From a virus: a DNA stretch of 24,423 nucleotides. This document shows positions 19,556 through 24,423 of this stretch, one piece after another. The stretch's first letter is position 1, and every line of letters starts with the position of its first letter. The position numbers were made by a program, and so were the translations under genes. The notes under the pieces are model-generated. The model did not search any database, was not told the origin of the DNA, and was given only the letters and a program-made list of their open reading frames with translations. Location: positions 1 through 24,423 of the IMG/VR virus record IMGVR_UViG_3300044682_000126; one strand, given 5' to 3'.

Positions 19556-19935
19556 ACTGGAACCCGGGGCACTCGCCGCACAGTGCGTACGTCAGGGATG
19601 CCTTGCTAGAGTGCCGCGAACGGGGCTGCCGGGCTCCGGAGCTCGCAGCACTTGCCCGACAGCTGTCCGATCAGGAGCACCAGGTTCTAGAGATGCTGGA
19701 AAAGAAAGGCGCGCAGATGAAGCCGACTCAGGCGCTGTGGTGCGAGCAGGGCGGGCACTCGTTCAGCGAGAAGGACCCGGACGTTCAGGTACTCACGATT
19801 TCGGGTCGCGGGCCGGACGGGCAGCCGGTAGAGGAGTCGCGTACCAGCTGCGGGGAGTGCGCTGCGCTGGCCAAGACCCGGCTCGGCAAGGCGCGCAACG
19901 CCCAGGCTTCCCAGCTTCCGGCCGGCGAGGCGTAA
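19552..19935 (+). CDS. Hypothetical protein with Cys/His metal motif
   Basis: 127 aa. N-terminal helical half (YVRDALLECRERGCRAPELAALARQLSDQEHQVLEMLEKKG) and a C-terminal domain with LWCEQGGHSFSEKDP...SRTSCGECAALAK: Cys, His and a CxxC that could form one zinc site. An internal ATG at 19717 after aaagaaagg could start the zinc domain alone. No family is recognised; its place in the sugar operon is not explained. Confidence 0.6.
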   Translation: MNWNPGHSPHSAYVRDALLECRERGCRAPELAALARQLSDQEHQVLEMLEKKGAQMKPTQALWCEQGGHSFSEKDPDVQVLTISGRGPDGQPVEESRTSCGECAALAKTRLGKARNAQASQLPAGEA

Positions 19936-20895
19936 ATGAGGTACCTGGTAACCGGCGGCGCCGGCTTTCTCGGCAGCAGTCTCGTCAGGCGGCTCGTCGC
20001 CGAAGGGCACGAGGTTGTTGTTCTCGACGATATGTCCCGGGGTAAGATGCGGCGCCTGGAGGGGGTTAACTGCGAGGTCCGGCAAGGCGACGTGCGCAAT
20101 AAGTACGGAGTGGCCTACGCGATGTCCGGTTGCGACGCTGTCGTGCACATGGCTTATCTTCAGGGCACGCAGACGTTCTACGCCGAGCCCCGGCAGGTTC
20201 TGGACGTCGCTGTACGCGGCATGCTAGCTGTCCTGGATGCCTGTCAGGCAACGGGCTGCGCGCAGATGCTCCTGGTGTCCTCGTCCGAGGCGTACCAGGT
20301 CGCCAGCGTCGTGCCGACGCCCGAGGACATCCCGCTGACCGTTCCCGATGTAACCAATCCCCGGTACTCCTACGGCGGCGGCAAAATCGCCTGTGAGCTC
20401 ATGGCTTTGGCCTGGCAGCGCACCGGGGTTCTCGACCGGCTCGTCATCGCCCGGCCGCACAACATCTACGGCCCCGACATGGGCTGGGAGCACGTCATCC
20501 CCGAGTTCTGCGACCGGATGAACCAGCTCGTCCAGGCCCGGCACGAAGGCCCGATCCCGTTCCCGATCCAGGGCACCGGCCAGGAAACCCGGTCGTTCTG
20601 CTATATCGGCGACTGCACCGAGCAGCTTGCAGTGCTGTGCCGGCCGGACACGCCGGACGGGATCTACCATGTCGGCACTATGGACGAGCGGACGATCGCC
20701 GACGTCGCCCACGGGGTTGCCGCGAGCTACGGCCGGGAAATCAAGGTAATCCCCGGGACGCTGCCGAAGGGATCGCCGCCGCGCCGCCTGCCCGACACCG
20801 CGAAGATCCGGGCGCTGCGCACGGTATGGCGGGATACTTCGTTCGAGGACGGCCTGGCTAGGACTGTCGAATGGTACCGCGCCCATGCCAGGTGA
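19936..20895 (+). CDS. NAD-dependent sugar epimerase/dehydratase (extended SDR)
   Basis: 319 aa. Rossmann motif TGGAGFLG (6-13), acidic DD (31-32) after strand 2 for NAD, catalytic SSSEAY (115-120) and YSYGGGK (Y146, K150). RPHNIYGPDMGWEHVIPEF is a signature of a sugar-nucleotide SDR branch often found next to C-methyltransferases and cupin isomerases in polysaccharide clusters. It would epimerise or oxidise/reduce a nucleotide-linked sugar in the cytosol. ATG directly follows the upstream stop. It lacks the clear TDE motif of 4,6-dehydratases, so epimerase is the better guess. Confidence 0.9.
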   Translation: MRYLVTGGAGFLGSSLVRRLVAEGHEVVVLDDMSRGKMRRLEGVNCEVRQGDVRNKYGVAYAMSGCDAVVHMAYLQGTQTFYAEPRQVLDVAVRGMLAVLDACQATGCAQMLLVSSSEAYQVASVVPTPEDIPLTVPDVTNPRYSYGGGKIACELMALAWQRTGVLDRLVIARPHNIYGPDMGWEHVIPEFCDRMNQLVQARHEGPIPFPIQGTGQETRSFCYIGDCTEQLAVLCRPDTPDGIYHVGTMDERTIADVAHGVAASYGREIKVIPGTLPKGSPPRRLPDTAKIRALRTVWRDTSFEDGLARTVEWYRAHAR

Positions 20896-22018
20896 GGTCC
20901 GGACGTGCGGCGGCTGCCGTTCTCCCTACCTGCTGCTTCCGCTGTTCGACATGGGCGTGCAGCCGCTCGCGGAAGGCCGGTCGGAGCACAGCTACCCGCT
21001 CTGCCTGGTTGAGTGCGAGAACTGCGGGCTTGTCCAGCTGTCCTATGTCGTCGATCCGGCCGAGGTATTCCAGCCAGATCACCCCTATTCGACGGGCAAC
21101 TCGGCGGCGCTCCGGAAGCACTACGAAGACCTGGCCCGGCGGACTGCCGTTGCCCTGCCCCTGGGGCCCGGCGACCTGGCTGTGGATATCGGGGCCAACG
21201 ACGGCACCCTGCTCAGTTTTTACCCGGAAGACCTGAAGCGGGTCGCTGTCGAGCCGACGGACCAGGGCAAGAAGATCCCGCCCGGGATTACCTGGGAGAA
21301 AGGGTTCTTCACGGCGCAGCTCGCCGAGGGTATGCGCGAGGGGTACGGTCCGGCCCGGGTAATCACGGCTTGCAACGTTCTCGCGCACGTCCCCGATCCG
21401 CACGACTTCCTGGAGGGCGTGTCCGGGCTTCTAGCCGACGACGGGGTGTTCGTCACCGAGAACCACGACCTTGCCAGCATCTTCGACGGCCTTCAGATCG
21501 ACACGATTTACCATGAGCACCTGCGCTACTATTCCGACGCGTCGCGGTCCCTGCTGCCGGAGAGGCACGGCCTGCGTGTTGTCAGCTCAGAGCAGGTACC
21601 GACGCACGGCGGGTCGTTCAGGATCACGGCTCGCAAGCAGCACGGTGATTTTTCCCGGCGGGCCAAGGCTGCGGCGACCGCGCTGCGCGGCATGCTGTGG
21701 AAGATCTCTTTCGAGCAGCGGCAGCAGGTCTACGGCATCGGCGCCGCCACCCGCGCTACCCCGCTGATTCACTACGCCGGCATCGGGGCCTTTCTCACCT
21801 GCGTCTGCGAGGTAGCCGGCAGCGGCAAAATCGGCACGAACATGCCCGGCACGCTGATCCCGGTGGTTGCCGAGTCCGAGCTGATCCGGGACCAGCCGCC
21901 GTACGCCCTGCTGTTCTCCTGGCACATGAAAGACGCCATCGTCCCGAAGCTGCGCGCGGCCGGCTACAAGGGGAAGTTCATCGTGCCGCTGCCAGAGCCG
22001 AAGGTGCTAGATGACTGA
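20885..22018 (+). CDS. NDP-hexose C-methyltransferase (TylC3/NovU type)
   Basis: 377 aa with three domains. N-terminal zinc site C8, C11, C44, C47. SAM-binding core VDIGANDGTLL (100-110). TENHDLASIFDGLQIDTIYHEHLRYYS (191-217) carries the YHEHxxYYS signature whose His is catalytic in this family, and HGGSFR (241-246) follows. C-terminal domain has YGIGAATRATPLIHYAGI (283-300). Known members add a methyl group to carbon 3 of 4-keto deoxysugars in antibiotics and cell-surface glycans. It overlaps the epimerase gene by 11 nt, so these enzymes probably act in one pathway. Confidence 0.9.
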   Translation: MPGEVRTCGGCRSPYLLLPLFDMGVQPLAEGRSEHSYPLCLVECENCGLVQLSYVVDPAEVFQPDHPYSTGNSAALRKHYEDLARRTAVALPLGPGDLAVDIGANDGTLLSFYPEDLKRVAVEPTDQGKKIPPGITWEKGFFTAQLAEGMREGYGPARVITACNVLAHVPDPHDFLEGVSGLLADDGVFVTENHDLASIFDGLQIDTIYHEHLRYYSDASRSLLPERHGLRVVSSEQVPTHGGSFRITARKQHGDFSRRAKAAATALRGMLWKISFEQRQQVYGIGAATRATPLIHYAGIGAFLTCVCEVAGSGKIGTNMPGTLIPVVAESELIRDQPPYALLFSWHMKDAIVPKLRAAGYKGKFIVPLPEPKVLDD

Positions 22019-22376
22019 CCGTTTCGAAGACGACCGGGGCGTGATCCAGGACCTGCTGACCGAGCAGATCGACTCCGTCACCGAGATCTTCACCAAGAAG
22101 GGCGCTGTCCGGGGCAATCACACGCATAACGAGACAGTGCAGTGGACCTACGTGATATCGGGCAAGCTCTGGGTGGTCCGGCGTATGTCCGGAGGACTTC
22201 CGGTCGCCAGCCGGTGTGATGCGGGCATTTTGATCTGCGAGGAGCCCGGTGTCGCACATGCCTGGAGGGCACTGGAAGACACGTACGTACTCGTTTTCAC
22301 CCGCGGTCCCCGGTCGGGGGCGAACTACGAGGACGACGTGCAGCGGCTGCCGGAAAATGAGAAGCTGATCCCGTGA
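22011..22376 (+). CDS. Cupin nucleotide-sugar isomerase/epimerase
   Basis: 121 aa, single cupin barrel. FEDDRGVIQDLL opens as in dTDP-4-keto sugar 3,5-epimerases and WxcM/FdtA-type 3,4-ketoisomerases. RGNHTH (34-39) and Q44WTYVISGKLWVV follow, with VAHAW (81-85) at the second metal/catalytic site. It would change the stereochemistry or keto position of the sugar made by the neighbouring enzymes. Start overlaps the methyltransferase stop by 8 nt (ATGACTGA). Which of the two reactions it performs cannot be told. Confidence 0.8.
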   Translation: MTDRFEDDRGVIQDLLTEQIDSVTEIFTKKGAVRGNHTHNETVQWTYVISGKLWVVRRMSGGLPVASRCDAGILICEEPGVAHAWRALEDTYVLVFTRGPRSGANYEDDVQRLPENEKLIP

Positions 22377-23005
22377 CGGCGACCTGGGACATCCTGATCA
22401 CGTCGATCCCGCACCGGCATCAGAAGCTGTGCCTGCTGCTAGACGAGCTGGACCGGCAGGTGAAGACCGGGGTCGGGGTGATCCTGTACCGGGACGACCT
22501 GGAGCTTTCTTACGGCGGCAAGACCCAGGCTCTTGTCGAGGCTTCAGCAGCTGACTACGTATGCTGTATTGACGACGACGATATGATTGCCCCGGATTAC
22601 GTGGACAAAATCACGGATGCCCTCGCTTCCGATCCCGATTACGTCGGATTCCTGGTCCGCTGGACGAAAGACGGGAACCCGCAGCGGAAGGTAATTCACT
22701 CCCTGGCCTGCGGCGGCTGGCGCGATCACGCTGACCGCCTCGAACGGGATATTACGCAGTTCAACCCGGTCCGCCGCGTACTTGCCCTGCACGGTACCTG
22801 GGAAGGCGGCTGGGAAGCCGAGCGCCGCTGGAGCAGCCAGGTCCGGGCCGCCGAAAGCGTTGCAGACGAAGTGTTCCTCAGCGAAGAGCTCTACTGGTAC
22901 CGGGAAACGACGCACGATACTTTCCAGAGCCAGCGCCGCCCGACGGGGCACATGCCGGAACTGCCGTCGTATCCGTGGCTGAGGCAGATAGGACCGTACG
23001 CATGA
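22373..23005 (+). CDS. GT-A glycosyltransferase (GT2-like) 1
   Basis: 210 aa. ILITSIPHRHQKLCLLLDEL opens the Rossmann-like GT-A fold. CCIDDDDMIAPDYVDKI carries the metal/nucleotide-sugar DXD motif (66-70). A later Trp/Glu-rich segment with SEELYWYRETTHDT probably holds the base and acceptor site. Cytosolic, without membrane helices. GTG overlaps the cupin stop by 4 nt. Confidence 0.8.
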   Translation: MTATWDILITSIPHRHQKLCLLLDELDRQVKTGVGVILYRDDLELSYGGKTQALVEASAADYVCCIDDDDMIAPDYVDKITDALASDPDYVGFLVRWTKDGNPQRKVIHSLACGGWRDHADRLERDITQFNPVRRVLALHGTWEGGWEAERRWSSQVRAAESVADEVFLSEELYWYRETTHDTFQSQRRPTGHMPELPSYPWLRQIGPYA

Positions 23006-23724
23006 AAGACCTGCTCCTCGCCGTACCCAGCCGCGGCCGGCCGCAGAACATCGCCCGGCTCCGCGACGCCATGAGAGAGACGTGCACCGGGGACACGCAC
23101 TTGCGTGTCGGGATTGACCAGAACGACCCGGCGCTGGAGCAGTACCCAGACCATGTGATTTACGTAGTGCGAGATAACTTGCGCAAAGTGACCGCATGGG
23201 TGAACGAGCTGACGGTGCTCCGGGCTGGTGACTACCGGGCACTCGGCACAGTCGGAGACGACAACGTGTTCCGTACTCCCGGCTGGGATACGCAGATCAT
23301 GGAAGCGCTGGAGAAGACTCCGTTCGCATTCGGGAACGACCAGTACCCATCACGCCAGCCGGGCACGCTGTGCTGCCATGTCTTCATGCGCAGCGAGGTC
23401 GTGCAGACTCTCGGCTACTTCGGGCCGCCGTCGATCGCGCACATGTACGTGGACGTCGCCTGGATGGCCTGGGGCACCGCCTGCGGCATTACCTACCTGC
23501 ACGACGTCCTGATCCCGCACCTGCACTACACCGTCGGCGCCCCGCACGACGAAACCTATGCGAATTCTTACGCCGGGACCGGGGCCGACCTGCAAGCCTG
23601 GCACGCCTACTGCCGCAGCGGCCAGCTGAACACCGACATCCGCGCGCTCGGCGGCACCGAGTTCACCCCGGACGCCCTGGCGCAGTTCAACCGGAACCTC
23701 TTCATACCGGAGCGATGGGGATGA
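23002..23724 (+). CDS. GT-A glycosyltransferase-like protein 2
   Basis: 240 aa. LLLAVPSRGRPQNIARLRDAM is a typical start of phage GT-A proteins. TVGDDNVFRTPGWD (84-97) supplies the DXD-like acidic group (GDDN). HMYVDVAWMAWGTACGITYLHDVLIPHLHYTVG has the late DVAW...H pattern seen in GT2-like enzymes. Overlaps both neighbours by 4 nt. Weaker match than the other two; could be an inactive partner. Confidence 0.7.
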   Translation: MKDLLLAVPSRGRPQNIARLRDAMRETCTGDTHLRVGIDQNDPALEQYPDHVIYVVRDNLRKVTAWVNELTVLRAGDYRALGTVGDDNVFRTPGWDTQIMEALEKTPFAFGNDQYPSRQPGTLCCHVFMRSEVVQTLGYFGPPSIAHMYVDVAWMAWGTACGITYLHDVLIPHLHYTVGAPHDETYANSYAGTGADLQAWHAYCRSGQLNTDIRALGGTEFTPDALAQFNRNLFIPERWG

Positions 23725-24353
23725 CGCTTCCCCTAGTGTCCGTGATTACCCCGGCCTGGCAGCGCTACGAGCGGCTGCTGAACCGCTGCATTGCCAGCGT
23801 GCAGGCACAGACCTATCAGCGCGTCGAGCACATTGTCGTCGGCGACGGGCCCGATCCCGGCCTGGCGGACCTGATGGGGCAGCTTATGTCCAGTTCAGCA
23901 ATTTACCACCCGGTCCGGTTTTTCCAGCTGGCGGAGCACGATCCGGAGCGGCACTGGGGGCACTATGCGCGGCTGCGGGGGATTGAAGAGTCAGCCGGCG
24001 AGTACATCGCCTACGTCGACGACGACGATGCCCTGCGGCCCGAGCACGTCCGCCTGCTGGCAGAAGCACTGACCCGGAATCCGGACGCTGCCTGGGCGTA
24101 CTCGGTCATGGCTTCGCACAGCCAGCACGGAACGGTAGAAATCGGCTATCAGGGGTACCCGGCCGAAGGGCAGATCGGCACCCCGATGATCATGCACAGG
24201 CGCGAAATCCTGGAGCACGGCACCTGGGGCCCGGCGTCGTCCGTCGAGGACTGGAACCTGGTGAAGCGCTGGCTAGACGCCGGGCAGCAGTACGTGCACG
24301 TTCCCGAAGTCACCGTCGATGTCTGGCCCTCGGTCTACCATGAGCACTTTTGA
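23721..24353 (+). CDS. GT-A glycosyltransferase (GT2) 3
   Basis: 210 aa. The clearest GT2 member: PLVSVITPAWQRYERLLNRCIASVQAQTYQRVEHIVVGDGP (4-44), then AYVDDDDALRPEHV (97-110) with the DXD site, and a late SSVEDWNLVKRWL with the general-base ED. It would transfer sugar from an NDP donor. Last gene of the operon; a new leaderless promoter follows at once. Only 210 aa, so it lacks any membrane tail. Confidence 0.88.
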   Translation: MTLPLVSVITPAWQRYERLLNRCIASVQAQTYQRVEHIVVGDGPDPGLADLMGQLMSSSAIYHPVRFFQLAEHDPERHWGHYARLRGIEESAGEYIAYVDDDDALRPEHVRLLAEALTRNPDAAWAYSVMASHSQHGTVEIGYQGYPAEGQIGTPMIMHRREILEHGTWGPASSVEDWNLVKRWLDAGQQYVHVPEVTVDVWPSVYHEHF

Positions 24354-24355
24354 TG

Positions 24356-24361
24356 TAGCGT
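24356..24361 (+). promoter_or_regulatory. Leaderless promoter -10 (TAGCGT)
   Basis: TAGCGT starts 2 nt after the stop codon of the last glycosyltransferase gene; 6 nt (gaccct), then ATG 24368. Confidence 0.6.
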
Positions 24362-24367
24362 GACCCT

Positions 24368-24423
24368 ATGAGCACACCTGAGCCTGTTGACGAAACCCCG
24401 GCCGGAGCAGTTGAGATTCGCGG
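24368..24423 (+). CDS. Partial gene at window edge
   Basis: Reads MSTPEPVDETPAGAVEIR and runs off the end. Leaderless geometry supports the start. Function cannot be judged. Confidence 0.5.
   Translation, partial: MSTPEPVDETPAGAVEIR

Overview
The window looks like part of a tailed-phage genome (a free phage or a prophage) that infects a high-GC actinobacterium, probably Streptomyces-like. The evidence is a GC-rich sequence with many GTG starts, a complete HK97-type head module (large terminase, portal, S78-type prohead protease, major capsid protein), a DUF397 gene, a DUF6582 domain, and repeated TANNNT promoter elements placed exactly for leaderless translation, as is common in actinobacteria. 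No integrase, repressor, replication gene, small terminase or tail gene was recognised, and no clearly chromosomal gene is present.

Layout. (1) 27-2733, plus strand: a tightly overlapping operon of small, mostly Cys-rich proteins headed by a LAGLIDADG-like protein, then a von Willebrand A protein. It ends in an 80-bp array of 10-bp repeats and a strong hairpin terminator. (2) 2890-3885, minus: a papain-like cysteine peptidase. (3) 3971-5019, plus: small zinc-ribbon-like proteins. (4) 5020-5408: gene-free DNA with three ~40-bp direct repeats directly before terL. (5) 5409-7049: large terminase. (6) 7050-7314: structured non-coding DNA with two degenerate tRNA-like elements on the minus strand. 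(7) 7315-8746, minus: a probable lysis or cell-wall cassette with a secreted transglycosylase. (8) 9390-14510: portal, protease, possible capsid accessory protein and major capsid protein; the capsid Shine-Dalgarno lies inside a strong hairpin. (9) 14581-16559: DUF397 and small unknown or low-complexity proteins. (10) 16581-17777: a membrane module with a 2-TM Cys/His protein, a KcsA-like potassium channel and a minimal VIT1/CCC1-like metal transporter. (11) 18274-24353: one coupled operon for sugar synthesis and transfer, with a GT-B glycosyltransferase, an NAD-dependent epimerase/dehydratase, a TylC3/NovU-type C-methyltransferase, a cupin sugar isomerase/epimerase and three GT-A glycosyltransferases. 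A further leaderless gene starts at 24368 and runs off the end.

How it fits together. The head genes build and fill the capsid. The sugar operon probably makes a C-methylated sugar and attaches it to virion proteins or host surface glycans. The channel/transporter module is the most unusual cargo, because it would change host ion balance or assist entry or lysis. At least six genes share the geometry TANNNT-N6-(A/G)TG, which suggests a common leaderless expression mode. Many other genes are joined by 4-nt or 8-nt stop/start overlaps. All family assignments come from reading motifs by eye; no database search was run.
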